A model generated the notes under the pieces. It was not told where the DNA came from. It was given only the letters and a program-made list of their open reading frames with translations, and did no database searches. A stretch of DNA of 64,000 nucleotides, taken from the NCBI RefSeq assembly GCF_003046545.1, contig NZ_QAAA01000004.1:62001-126000 (forward strand), in the 5' to 3' direction. Each line of letters starts with the position of its first letter. The first letter of the stretch is position 1. The position numbers and the translations under genes were made by a program. Source of the DNA: Rhodovulum imhoffii. Lineage in GTDB: Bacteria; Pseudomonadota; Alphaproteobacteria; Rhodobacterales; Rhodobacteraceae. Below are positions 8,778-16,453 of this stretch, in pieces.

Positions 8778-10270
8778 AACGTCTGGTCGTAATCGCCGAC
8801 CTGGGGCTCGGTGCGGATTACCCCATCGAGTTCCGTGAAAATGGCGCGCAATTCCCCGCTGCTGGTGCTGCTTTCGCAGACCACCACGAGGTTGGGGGTA
8901 TTGGAACTGGCACGCACCAGACCCCAGCTTCCGTTGTCGAGGATTACCCGCGCGCCGTTGACGGTCACGACCTCGCGGATGGGACGGCCACCGAGCGTTT
9001 CCCCGGCCTCGAATTTGCGGACCAGCTTTTCCACGATCCGTGCGAGAACGTCGTATTTCTCGGTGTCGGCACAGTAAGGCGACATGGTCGGGGAGGCGTA
9101 GGTCGTGGGCAGCGCGCGGCGCAGATCGCTCATGGATTTGCCGGGGTTGCGGTCCATCAGTTTGCAGATTTCGACAGCCACCCGCAGGCCGCAGTCATAG
9201 CCGCGTCCGATGGGGGCCGCCAGGAAGTAGTGGCCCGATTTTTCGAACCCGGCCAGCGCGCCGATTTCTTTTACCCTGCGCTTCATATGGCTGTGGCCGG
9301 TTTTCCAGTAATCGGCGTGGGCGCCGTTGGCCTGCAATTCGGGGTCCGAGGCGAAAAGCCCGGTGGATTTCACATCCGCCACGAAAGTCGAGTTCGGGTA
9401 AAGGCGTGACAGGTCACGGGCCAGAATCACGCCCACCTTGTCAGCAAAGATTTCTTCGCCCTCGTCATCGACAACGCCGCAGCGATCCCCGTCGCCGTCG
9501 AAGCCCAGCGCAAGGTCCGCGCCGGTGGCTTTCACCGTTGCGGCCATATCGTGCAGCATCTCCATGGCTTCGGGGTTGGGGTTGTAGTTGGGGAAGGTGT
9601 AATCGAGCGTGTTGTGGCTTTCGATTGTTTCCACGCCCAGGCGTGTGAACAGCTCCGGTGCGAAGGCAGACGCCGTTCCGTTCCCGGTGGCACACACCAC
9701 TTTCAGCGGGCGGGTCATGCGGAAATCGCCCACGAGGTCGTCCAGATATGCCTCCCTCACACCGTCGACAAACTCGTAGCCGCCGCCGGGATGCGGCTCC
9801 GCGCTGCCGGACAAGACAATATCGCGCAGTTCGGCCATCTCGTCGGGGCCGTGGGTCAGCGGGCGGTCAAAGCCCATCTTGACCCCGGTCCAGCCGTTGG
9901 GATTGTGGCTGGCGGTGACCATCGCCACCGCGGGGACGTCAAGATGGAACTGCGCGAAATAGGCCATGGGCGACAATGCCGGCCCGATGTCCCTGACCTG
10001 GATGCCGGCCTGCATCAGGCCCAGAACCAGTGCGTGCTTGATTGCCAGCGAGTAGTCCCGATAGTCGTTCCCGACGGCGATGACAGGGGCGATGCCCCGT
10101 TTGCGCATCTGTGTGCCCAGCCCCATCCCCAGCGCCTGCATGCCGGGCAGGTTGATTTCCTCCGGGTATTTCCAGCGCGCGTCATATTCGCGAAACCCGG
10201 TTGGGGCGATCATCGGGTCACGCAGGAATTCCCACGTATTCGGCGTAACGGTGAAATGGGGGCTGGTCAT
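8774..10270 (-). CDS. Phosphomannomutase/phosphoglucomutase (alpha-D-phosphohexomutase family)
   Basis: The 498-aa protein has all four phosphohexomutase landmarks. The phosphoserine loop TASHNPNG has the catalytic serine at 121. The metal loop DGDGDR is at 258-263. A sugar-recognition loop and a C-terminal phosphate-binding loop are followed by RASSNTPNLVVV. It interconverts mannose- or glucose-6-phosphate and the 1-phosphates, feeding GDP-mannose, UDP-glucose and exopolysaccharide or LPS synthesis. Sequence alone does not separate mannose from glucose preference; the AlgC-type dual enzyme is the closest description. The gene stands alone, convergent with the transglycosylase and followed upstream by the AGCS gene's 3' region in the same direction. 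Confidence 0.92.
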   Translation of the reverse strand: MTSPHFTVTPNTWEFLRDPMIAPTGFREYDARWKYPEEINLPGMQALGMGLGTQMRKRGIAPVIAVGNDYRDYSLAIKHALVLGLMQAGIQVRDIGPALSPMAYFAQFHLDVPAVAMVTASHNPNGWTGVKMGFDRPLTHGPDEMAELRDIVLSGSAEPHPGGGYEFVDGVREAYLDDLVGDFRMTRPLKVVCATGNGTASAFAPELFTRLGVETIESHNTLDYTFPNYNPNPEAMEMLHDMAATVKATGADLALGFDGDGDRCGVVDDEGEEIFADKVGVILARDLSRLYPNSTFVADVKSTGLFASDPELQANGAHADYWKTGHSHMKRRVKEIGALAGFEKSGHYFLAAPIGRGYDCGLRVAVEICKLMDRNPGKSMSDLRRALPTTYASPTMSPYCADTEKYDVLARIVEKLVRKFEAGETLGGRPIREVVTVNGARVILDNGSWGLVRASSNTPNLVVVCESSTSSGELRAIFTELDGVIRTEPQVGDYDQTF

Positions 10271-10345
10271 TTGGAAACCCGTTCATGAAAGCGTTGCTTC
10301 TTGGTTACGGGCTTTGTCCGGCCGGATCAACACGCGGGTTTCGGA

Positions 10346-10367
10346 CCCCGCCCCGGACGGGGCGGGG
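10346..10367 (-). terminator. 9-bp GC hairpin downstream of the AGCS symporter gene
   Basis: CCCCGCCCC (10346-10354) pairs perfectly with GGGGCGGGG (10359-10367) around a 4-nt loop. It lies 9 bp beyond the AGCS stop on the minus strand. There is no U-run after the stem, so it may be a weak or Rho-assisted terminator, or an mRNA-stabilising 3' structure. Confidence 0.5.
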
Positions 10368-10375
10368 TGAGGCGC

Positions 10376-11710
10376 TTAATCGTGGTTGCGCCAGTAATCG
10401 CGGCTGATTGCAAAGACCGTGCCGCTGAGCAGCACCAGCGCGATCAGGTTCGGAATTGCCATCAGGGCGTTCATGATATCGGCGACGATCCAGATCAGGC
10501 CAAGGTTGCCGACCGCGCCAACCACCAGCCCCGCCACCCAAAGCAGGCGAAAGGGCAGGATGATGCCTGGGCCGAAGATGAACTCCGCCGCGCGTTCGCC
10601 GTAATAGGACCAGCCCAGAACGGTGGTGAAGGCGAAGATGATCAGTCCGAGGCTGACGATCCATTCGCCGCCCGGCAGGCCCTGTCCGAAGGCCAGCGCC
10701 GAAAGCTGGGCCCCGGTTTCCCCGCTTGTCCACGCGCCGGTGGTGATGATGACCAGCGCGGTCATGGTACACACCAGAATCGTGTCGATGAACGTGCCCA
10801 GCATGGCAACGTGGCCCTGGCGCACCGGATCGTTGGTTTGCGCCGCGGCATGGGCGATGGGCGCGCTGCCCAGCCCGGCCTCGTTCGAAAAGATGCCGCG
10901 CGCCACCCCGAACCGAATCGCCGCCATGACCGCTGCGCCGGCAAAGCCGCCGGTGGCTGCCGTCCCGGTGAAGGCATCGGTCACGATCATTTGCACCGCC
11001 GCCGGAACGTCCCCGATATTGGCACCCAGGATGATGAGGCCGCCGGCGATGTAAAGCACCGCCATCAGCGGAACAAGGTGCTCGGCCACGGCGCCGATGC
11101 GTTTCACGCCGCCGATGATGACGACGAAGGTCAGGGTTGCCAAAACCCCGCCGGTTATCCAGGGCGACACGCCGAAGGTGCCCTCTACCGCGTGCGCGAC
11201 CGAGTTCGCCTGAACGGTATTGCCGATACCAAAGGCGGCGACGGTGGCAAAAAGGGCGAAGAGCCAGCCCATCCATGCCCAGCGCGGGCCGAGCCCGTTG
11301 CGGATATAATACATCGGTCCGCCGACCCAGCGCCCGCGGCCATCCTTTTCACGGTAGCGCACGGCCAGAACGGCTTCGGCATATTTGGTGGCCATGCCGA
11401 CAAGCGCGGTCAGCCACATCCAGAACACCGCCCCCGGCCCGCCAAGAAAGATGGCGGTGGCCACCCCGGCGATATTGCCGGTGCCGATTGTGGCCGACAG
11501 CGCCGTGGTCAGCGCCTGGAACGGGGTGATCTCGCCTTCGTGGCCTTCCATGGCCTTGCGGCCCTGGAACATCATCCGGAAACCATAGCCCAGCTTGCGC
11601 TGAGGCAGAAAACCCAACCCGAAGGTCAGGTAAAGCCCGCTGCCCAGAAGCAGAACGAGAACCGGAGGCCCCCAGACGAATGAGCTGATCTGATTGAGAA
11701 TTTCGGTCAT
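10376..11710 (-). CDS. AGCS-family alanine/glycine:cation symporter
   Basis: The 444-aa integral membrane protein has about 10-11 transmembrane helices and the AGCS signatures: GALTTALSATIGTGNIAGVATAI near the N-terminus, TKYAEAVLAVRYR, and GVARGIFSNEAGLGSAPIAHAAA in the middle. These proteins import alanine, glycine or glutamine with sodium or protons across the inner membrane. The ATG at 11710 is preceded by GAGGGATC on the minus strand. The gene is monocistronic as far as can be seen: the phosphohexomutase is 105 bp downstream behind a GC hairpin. No glycine riboswitch features were found in the upstream 140 bp. Specific substrate and cation cannot be told from the sequence. Confidence 0.93.
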   Translation of the reverse strand: MTEILNQISSFVWGPPVLVLLLGSGLYLTFGLGFLPQRKLGYGFRMMFQGRKAMEGHEGEITPFQALTTALSATIGTGNIAGVATAIFLGGPGAVFWMWLTALVGMATKYAEAVLAVRYREKDGRGRWVGGPMYYIRNGLGPRWAWMGWLFALFATVAAFGIGNTVQANSVAHAVEGTFGVSPWITGGVLATLTFVVIIGGVKRIGAVAEHLVPLMAVLYIAGGLIILGANIGDVPAAVQMIVTDAFTGTAATGGFAGAAVMAAIRFGVARGIFSNEAGLGSAPIAHAAAQTNDPVRQGHVAMLGTFIDTILVCTMTALVIITTGAWTSGETGAQLSALAFGQGLPGGEWIVSLGLIIFAFTTVLGWSYYGERAAEFIFGPGIILPFRLLWVAGLVVGAVGNLGLIWIVADIMNALMAIPNLIALVLLSGTVFAISRDYWRNHD

Positions 11711-11946
11711 GATCCCTCGTGGTTTGCATCGTTTTCAAGTACGGTCCCCGCCTGCGCGGTCTACTGCAATCGGCAACGAAATTTAACGTCTTGCGGGTGT
11801 CTGCAAGCGCAACAATCCATTAAGGTTGTATTCGTGGGCGTCAATGCGGCTTTTGGGGGCCCGAACCGCCAGAGGATTTTCACGTCACGTCATGTCCGTT
11901 TGGGGAGCAGAAGAGCCGGATTTTTCGACATACCGGAACCATAGCC

Positions 11947-11971
11947 TTGACACCCGGGGATTTGCTATAAG
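11947..11971 (+). promoter_or_regulatory. Promoter-like TTGACA...TATAAG pair
   Basis: TTGACA (11947-11952) and TATAAG (11966-11971) are close to sigma-70 consensus, but the spacer is only 13 bp instead of 16-18, which weakens the call. They lie in a 439-bp intergenic region (11711-12149) with no protein gene, just upstream of the structured sequence listed as a candidate small RNA. Nothing else is visible in 11711-11940. Confidence 0.4.
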
Positions 11972-11977
11972 CATGGC

Positions 11978-12072
11978 GCGAGACCCCACTTCTCCTGTTC
12001 GGGTGGATCTCCTCCCTGCATCCCCTGATCATGGGGTCTCCGGCCGCCCGTGACTCCTCTCGCGGGCGGCCG
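11978..12072 (+). ncRNA. Candidate small RNA with anti-Shine-Dalgarno-like CU motifs
   Basis: Downstream of the promoter-like pair, GACCCCA (11982-11988) can pair with TGGGGTC (12032-12038). Next comes a perfect 10-bp stem, CGGCCGCCCG (12041-12050) with CGGGCGGCCG (12063-12072), around a 12-nt loop. Three CU-rich segments lie in unpaired positions: CTTCTCCTG (11989-11997), TCTCCTCCCTG (12009-12019) and CTCCTCTC (12054-12061). Alphaproteobacterial small RNAs of the CcsR and alpha-r14 types expose CCUCC-like anti-Shine-Dalgarno loops, and this arrangement resembles them. The 5' and 3' ends are guesses, and no U-run follows the last stem. On the minus strand the same DNA would carry Shine-Dalgarno-like strings without a matching ORF. 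Confidence 0.4.
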
Positions 12073-12098
12073 ATCTGCAAACGGTCGCGCCAGGCGGA

Positions 12099-12127
12099 TC
12101 CGGGCCGATCCTGCGGGTCGGCCCGGA
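12099..12127. terminator. 10-bp inverted repeat after the outer-membrane protein gene
   Basis: TCCGGGCCGA (12099-12108) pairs with TCGGCCCGGA (12118-12127) around a 9-nt loop. It begins 23 bp beyond the stop of the minus-strand barrel gene. No U-run is present on either strand, so this is a likely 3'-end structure rather than a textbook terminator. It could also end the candidate RNA on the plus strand. Confidence 0.4.
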
Positions 12128-12149
12128 GTATCAAGAAGAAGACCTTCGG

Positions 12150-12872
12150 TCAGAACTGGAAATTCACGCCCAGGTTCAGAGAAAAGTAATCGGGCGTTGC
12201 GTAGGTGGCGTGATCGTTGGGGCCTGTCAGTTTTTCCTTGCCGTAATTGCTGTATTGCAATTCACCGCGTACGGACCAGCGTTCGCTCATTGCGCGCTCC
12301 ATCCCGACGCCGAGCACATAACCCGTGCGGTCGAAGTCATCGTCAATTCCGATGTCTCCACCGGCATCGGTCCCCTTGACGCTGTAATCGAAGCTGCCGC
12401 GTGACAGACCGGCGAAACCGTAAAGCAGAGTGTCGTCCCGCACCATCTGGCCCACGCTGCCGCGCAGGGTGATGGCCGTGTTCAGGGAGGATTCGGATTT
12501 CACACCCTTGTCGGTGGTCGAGTCCTCGACATTCCCGAAACTCACGCCCAACTCGCCGCCATAGACGAGATTGTAGTTGCGCCAGCGGTAGCCCAGATGC
12601 AGATCTCCCAGCACGCCGCCCAGCTCCAGCTTGCCGGCGTTGTATTTCGGGACCGGATCGCGCAAACCGACACGGTCATCCCCGCCAAACGCAAAACCCA
12701 GGGATGCCCCTGCATACACACCTTCAAAAATCGTAAAAGCAATCGGCGCAGCACTAATAATTTCAGGTTCTTCCACGTTGGGGGCCAGACCGCCTGCGAA
12801 CACGGGTGCCCCTGCGACAACGGCGGTGCAGCACAATGCAGCACACACCGAAGGCATCTTCGGGTGGATCAT
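12150..12872 (-). CDS. Outer-membrane beta-barrel protein (porin-like, 8-strand type)
   Basis: The 240-aa precursor starts with a signal peptide (MIHPKMPSVCAALCCTAVVAGAPVFAGG). Alternating hydrophobic strands follow, typical of small OmpA-like or Omp25-like barrels (GVYAGASLGFAFGG, YGGELGVSFGN, LLYGFAGLSRGSFDY, TGYVLGVGMERAM, WSVRGELQYSNYG). It ends in phenylalanine (LNLGVNFQF), the sorting signal recognised by BamA. Residues 20-50 form a linker (NVEEPEIISAAP). The ATG at 12872 is preceded by GAGGAG with a 7-nt gap. Function beyond an outer-membrane structural or adhesion role cannot be read. The upstream 128 bp contains two imperfect dyads (12922-12945 and 12949-12968), the second of which could terminate the oxidase operon. 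Confidence 0.82.
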   Translation of the reverse strand: MIHPKMPSVCAALCCTAVVAGAPVFAGGLAPNVEEPEIISAAPIAFTIFEGVYAGASLGFAFGGDDRVGLRDPVPKYNAGKLELGGVLGDLHLGYRWRNYNLVYGGELGVSFGNVEDSTTDKGVKSESSLNTAITLRGSVGQMVRDDTLLYGFAGLSRGSFDYSVKGTDAGGDIGIDDDFDRTGYVLGVGMERAMSERWSVRGELQYSNYGKEKLTGPNDHATYATPDYFSLNLGVNFQF

Positions 12873-13000
12873 GTAATTTCTCCTCGTAATTCAACCCATT
12901 GAAAGACTAGCTTAACACGGGTGTCCGGGTAATTTCCGGAACACAAGAGCGACAAAATGTCATGTCGCGTCAATGCCGCAGAAAACCCCTTGCGCCTGCT

Positions 13001-14293
13001 TCATAGCCCCAGCCTGTCGCGCAGCCCGTAATACCATGACCCAAGAACCGAATAAGGCACCCGTAGCGCCCGCCCGCCGGGGAAGGGCAGCCAGGGCAGG
13101 CCCGCGAACACGTCAAAGCGGGTCAGGTCCCCGTCGATGGCCTCGGCCAGGATACGGCCGAAGGTATGGCTGCCGGTAACGCCGTGGCCGCTGTAGCCGT
13201 GGGCGAAGTAGGTGCTTGTGCCAAGCCGCCCCATCTGGGGGACCCGGCTGTAGGACAGCGCGAAGTTGCCGCTCCAGGCGTGGTCGATTTTCACGTCTGC
13301 GAGTTGGGGAAATACCTTCAGCATGTTCGGGCGCAGTTTGGCGGTGATGTTCTGCGGGTCGGTTCCCCCATAGACCGTGCCGCCACCGAACAGGAGCCGC
13401 CTGTCCGCCGACAGGCGATAATAGTCGAGGATATAGCGAATGTCTTCCACGCAGGCATCGCCGGGCAGCAGCGCACGGGCCCGGTCTTCGCCCAGCGGTT
13501 CTGTCGCCATGACCTGGGTGGAGACAGGCATGACCCGTGGCGCCAGCGCGGGCACGACATGGCCCAGATAGGCGTTGCCGCACAACACCAGCGTCTTGCA
13601 CCGCAGCGTGCCGCGGGCGGTGTGTACCATCGGTATCCCGGTGTCGGCCTTCAGCACGGGGGACATCTCGTAAATCCGCCCGCCGAGGGATTCGACCGCG
13701 TCGGCCTCCCCCAGCGCGAGGTTCAGCGGGTGCATGTGGCCCCCCTTTTCGTCGAGCATTCCGCCAGCGTAGACCCCGGATCCGACATGGGCGCGGATCT
13801 CTTCCTGTGTCAGCAGATGCTGGCTGGTAATTCCGTGACTGCGCCACAGCGCGTGGCGCTCCCGCAGGTCCCGCATCTGGGCTCGGGTGCAGGCGGCGAA
13901 GATGTTGTTGGGTTTCAGGTCACAGCGGATATCGTAACGGGCGACCTTTTCGCGGATGATGTCCCCGCCTTCCATCACCAGCCCGGCGATGAAACGCAAG
14001 GTTTCCGCGCCATAGCGCCGCCCGATCGTTTTCAGGGATGCGTTCAGCCCGTTCACGATCTGCCCGCCATTGCGTCCGGACGCGCCCCAGCCAATGCGCG
14101 CGCCCTCCACCACGGCCACGTCGTATCCCCGCTCTGCCAGGTGCAGCGCGGTGGAGAGGCCTGAATACCCCGCCCCGACAACGCAGATATCGGCGCTTTG
14201 CGCGCCTTCCAGTCCCGGGCGCAGACGTCTGGTGTTGGCGGTGGCTGCATAGTAACTGGGCGCATGGGCGCCGGTTCCGGCATAGGCGGACAT
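13001..14293 (-). CDS. FAD-dependent amine oxidoreductase, PuuB/DAO family (copy 1)
   Basis: The product is a 430-aa D-amino-acid-oxidase-fold flavoprotein. The N-terminal dinucleotide-binding motif is VVGAGYSGLSTALHLAERGYDV (about 37-58), with the family's GASGRNGGQ about 20 residues further on. The C-terminal FAD-contacting region FAHGYSGHGV is present. The nearest known function is gamma-glutamylputrescine oxidase PuuB, which oxidises the amine and releases an aldehyde and hydrogen peroxide. The true substrate here is unproven because no gamma-glutamyl ligase gene lies nearby. The start ATG 14293 has AAGGAG 6 nt before it, lying in the 10-nt gap after the upstream oxidase, so the two are cotranscribed. 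It shares substantial sequence with that neighbour, suggesting an old tandem duplication. Confidence 0.88.
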   Translation of the reverse strand: MSAYAGTGAHAPSYYAATANTRRLRPGLEGAQSADICVVGAGYSGLSTALHLAERGYDVAVVEGARIGWGASGRNGGQIVNGLNASLKTIGRRYGAETLRFIAGLVMEGGDIIREKVARYDIRCDLKPNNIFAACTRAQMRDLRERHALWRSHGITSQHLLTQEEIRAHVGSGVYAGGMLDEKGGHMHPLNLALGEADAVESLGGRIYEMSPVLKADTGIPMVHTARGTLRCKTLVLCGNAYLGHVVPALAPRVMPVSTQVMATEPLGEDRARALLPGDACVEDIRYILDYYRLSADRRLLFGGGTVYGGTDPQNITAKLRPNMLKVFPQLADVKIDHAWSGNFALSYSRVPQMGRLGTSTYFAHGYSGHGVTGSHTFGRILAEAIDGDLTRFDVFAGLPWLPFPGGRALRVPYSVLGSWYYGLRDRLGL

Positions 14294-14303
14294 GGGGACT
14301 CCT

Positions 14304-15602
14304 TCACAAACGGTCGCGCAGGGAAAACCAGATCATTCCCAGCACCAGAAGCGGATGGCGCAGGGCCGGGCCGCCGGGGAAGCGCAGGGTGGGAACACTG
14401 GCCATCAGGTCGAACCGCTCCGCCTGTCCGGCGATGGCTTCGGCGGCGATCTGCCCGGCCAGCGTCGCCAATGCCAGGCCGTGCCCGGAATAGCCCGACA
14501 AGCTGAGCATATTGCCCGAAAGCCGTGTGAAATACGGCATACGGTTCAGCGTGATGCCCAGTGTGCCGCCCCACGCGTAATCCAGCCGGACATCGGCCAG
14601 TTGCGGAAACACCTGCGCCAGCGGCCTGCGGACCTTGGCTGCGATGTCGCGGGGGAAGCGGTAGCCATAGCTTTCCGTGCCGCCGAAAAGCAGCCGGTGG
14701 TCGTCGGAAAACCGGAAGTAGTTGATGACGAACTTGCTGTCGGCCACCGCGGTATTGTCGCGGATGATTTCCGCCTGCCGCGCGCCCAGAGGTTCTGTGG
14801 CGACGATATAGTTGTTGATCGGCATGACATGGTGTGCGACGCGCGGTTCCAGTTTGCCCAGATAGCCGTTGCAGGCCAGGACAACGTGGCTGGCGGTGAT
14901 CCTGGCGGTGTCGGTGACGATCCGGGCCGGGGCGCCCTTCTCGATATGGAGCACGCGGCTGCCCTCATGAATGCGCACCCCTGCGGCTTTGGCCAGCCGG
15001 GCCAGGCCCAGCGCGAACTCCAGCGGGTCCAGATGCCCCGCGCCCATGTCCAGAGTCCCACCATGGTAAAGCGGTGAGGCCACCCGCGCGCGGATTTCCC
15101 GCCGGTCGAGGAAGCGGATCTTGTCATACCCGTAATCCGTGGCCAGCTTTTCAGCATAGGCGCGGCTGTGGCGGGCATGGCGCGGCTTGTGATCGGCATG
15201 GATCACGCCGGGGTGAAACGTGGTGCGCACTTCTTTCCGACCGGCGAGATCGCGGACAAGTGCGACGGCGTCGTTGGCCAGACGCCACAGGGCGCGGGCG
15301 TGCTCTTGCCCCAGTATCTTCTCCAGCTCCTCCTGGTCCAGGCGCTGGCCCTGTCCGGCCTGTCCGCCATTTCGCCCCGAGGCTCCGAAGCCGACCCGCT
15401 GCGCTTCCACCAGCAGTACGTCGTAGCCGCGTCCGGCAAGGTGCAGGGCCGCCGACAGGCCGGTATAGCCGCCGCCCACCACGCAGACGTCACAGTGCAG
15501 CGCCCCCTGTGCGGCGGGAAAGGGCGGCAGCGGCGTGGCCCGCGCGGCGTAATAGGACGGCGGGTAGTGGCCGGGTGTGTCGTTCGCAGTCAGGATGTCC
15601 AT
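14304..15602 (-). CDS. FAD-dependent amine oxidoreductase, PuuB/DAO family (copy 2)
   Basis: The product is a 432-aa paralogue of the downstream oxidase. It has SYYAARAT near the N-terminus, VVGGGYTGLSAALHLAGRGYDV as the FAD-binding motif, and GASGRNGGQAGQG. A late SGYSGHGLALATLAG segment contacts the flavin. It probably oxidises an imported polyamine or related amine in the cytoplasm. I chose ATG 15602 (MDILTAND) because it makes the two paralogues collinear. An upstream ATG at 15641 is possible, but it lies inside the operator-like sequence shared with the transporter promoter. The gene lies between the GntR regulator (60-bp gap) and copy 1 (10-bp gap). Confidence 0.87.
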   Translation of the reverse strand: MDILTANDTPGHYPPSYYAARATPLPPFPAAQGALHCDVCVVGGGYTGLSAALHLAGRGYDVLLVEAQRVGFGASGRNGGQAGQGQRLDQEELEKILGQEHARALWRLANDAVALVRDLAGRKEVRTTFHPGVIHADHKPRHARHSRAYAEKLATDYGYDKIRFLDRREIRARVASPLYHGGTLDMGAGHLDPLEFALGLARLAKAAGVRIHEGSRVLHIEKGAPARIVTDTARITASHVVLACNGYLGKLEPRVAHHVMPINNYIVATEPLGARQAEIIRDNTAVADSKFVINYFRFSDDHRLLFGGTESYGYRFPRDIAAKVRRPLAQVFPQLADVRLDYAWGGTLGITLNRMPYFTRLSGNMLSLSGYSGHGLALATLAGQIAAEAIAGQAERFDLMASVPTLRFPGGPALRHPLLVLGMIWFSLRDRL

Positions 15603-15629
15603 CGATATCTCGGGAGGGAAGGCCGTAAG

Positions 15630-15645
15630 ATTTCTGATCATATTT
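15630..15645. promoter_or_regulatory. Second, degenerate copy of the GntR operator-like sequence
   Basis: Centred on GATC, this 16-bp segment matches the palindrome at 16415-16430 at 11 of 16 positions, including an identical 10-bp core TGATCATATT. It lies between the regulator gene and the oxidase pair. This position would allow the same regulator to control the oxidases separately. Confidence 0.4.
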
Positions 15646-15662
15646 TGGGTGGGATGTCTGAA

Positions 15663-16331
15663 TTATGACAGGGGCTCCTGCGTTTCGCCGAGGGTCCGCG
15701 CAACCAGCGTGTAGCCCTGGTCGATATCGTCCAGGAGGGCGCGCGCGGCGGCGGCGGGATCGCGCCGGCGCAGCGCCGCAAGCACGGCCCGGTGCTGGTC
15801 GGGCAGGCTGGCGGTGCCCACCTGCCCGCAAACCACGCGCAGGGATGGGCCCATTCGCACCCAAAGGGACAGTGCCGTATGGTGCAGGACATCCGCGCCT
15901 GCCACAGCATAGAGGCCGAAGTGAAAACGGTAATTGGCCTCAAGGTAGCCGCCCGCGTCCCCGGCGGCGATGGCAATATTTACTTCATTGTCCTTTTCTT
16001 CAATGAAATGAATTTCTTTGTCGGTCATGTGCGGCGTGGCGAGCCGGGCCAGTTCGGGTTCCAGGTGGCGGCGAAGGAAGTGGATCTGCGCCAGCTTTTC
16101 CGATGTCGTCCGGGGAACGCAAACGCGCCGGTTGCCCAGCGCCTCCAGCGCGCCTTCGGCGGTCAGGCGGCGGATCGTCTCACGCACCGGGGTCGCGCCT
16201 GCGCCGGTCACCGCGCACAGCCCCTGAATCGTCACCGCCTGGCCGGGCGGCAGCGCCCCGAACAGGATCATCCCGCGGACCTTTCGATAGATCGCCTCAT
16301 GCTCGGGGGTTTTCATCTCTGGGCTTGGCAT
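15663..16331 (-). CDS. GntR-family (FCD-type) transcriptional regulator
   Basis: The protein is about 222 aa. It has an N-terminal winged helix-turn-helix (IYRKVRGMILFGALPPGQAV, then TPVRETIRRLTAEGALE) and an all-alpha C-terminal ligand domain of the FadR/FCD kind (LRRHLEPELARLA, NYRFHFGLYA, DQHRAVLAALRRRD). FCD regulators usually repress neighbouring catabolic operons until an organic acid or amine ligand binds. I chose ATG 16331; ATG 16316 is equally possible, and the frame remains open further upstream across the promoter region. It is divergent from the ABC transporter with 122 bp between the starts, and the GAATAT-GATC-ATATTC palindrome lies in that gap. Autoregulation is likely. Confidence 0.87.
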   Translation of the reverse strand: MPSPEMKTPEHEAIYRKVRGMILFGALPPGQAVTIQGLCAVTGAGATPVRETIRRLTAEGALEALGNRRVCVPRTTSEKLAQIHFLRRHLEPELARLATPHMTDKEIHFIEEKDNEVNIAIAAGDAGGYLEANYRFHFGLYAVAGADVLHHTALSLWVRMGPSLRVVCGQVGTASLPDQHRAVLAALRRRDPAAAARALLDDIDQGYTLVARTLGETQEPLS

Positions 16332-16414
16332 GGGCCACCGATGCGCTAACGTGAATTCTTGACGAGGGCGGGGGGCTGATTCTGCATCCGCAGGGCCACC
16401 GCTTGCCCGAAGAT

Positions 16415-16430
16415 GAATATGATCATATTC
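16415..16430. promoter_or_regulatory. Perfect 16-bp palindrome, probable operator of the adjacent GntR regulator
   Basis: GAATATGATCATATTC is a perfect inverted repeat in the gap between the divergent regulator and ABC-transporter genes, 23 bp before the transporter start. GntR-type dimers bind short palindromes in such positions. A related sequence occurs at 15630-15645. It is AT-rich in an otherwise GC-rich region, which makes a chance occurrence unlikely. Confidence 0.65.
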
Positions 16431-16453
16431 TGCATCGCGCAAGGGAGGTCGGA

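Noticed and set aside
11711-11850. A glycine riboswitch before the AGCS symporter
   Set aside because: The conserved glycine-aptamer segments are absent from the minus-strand leader.
11880-12134. An 84-codon minus-strand ORF in the AGCS/outer-membrane-protein gap
   Set aside because: It has no ribosome-binding site, a composition unlike neighbouring genes, and it crosses strong hairpins.
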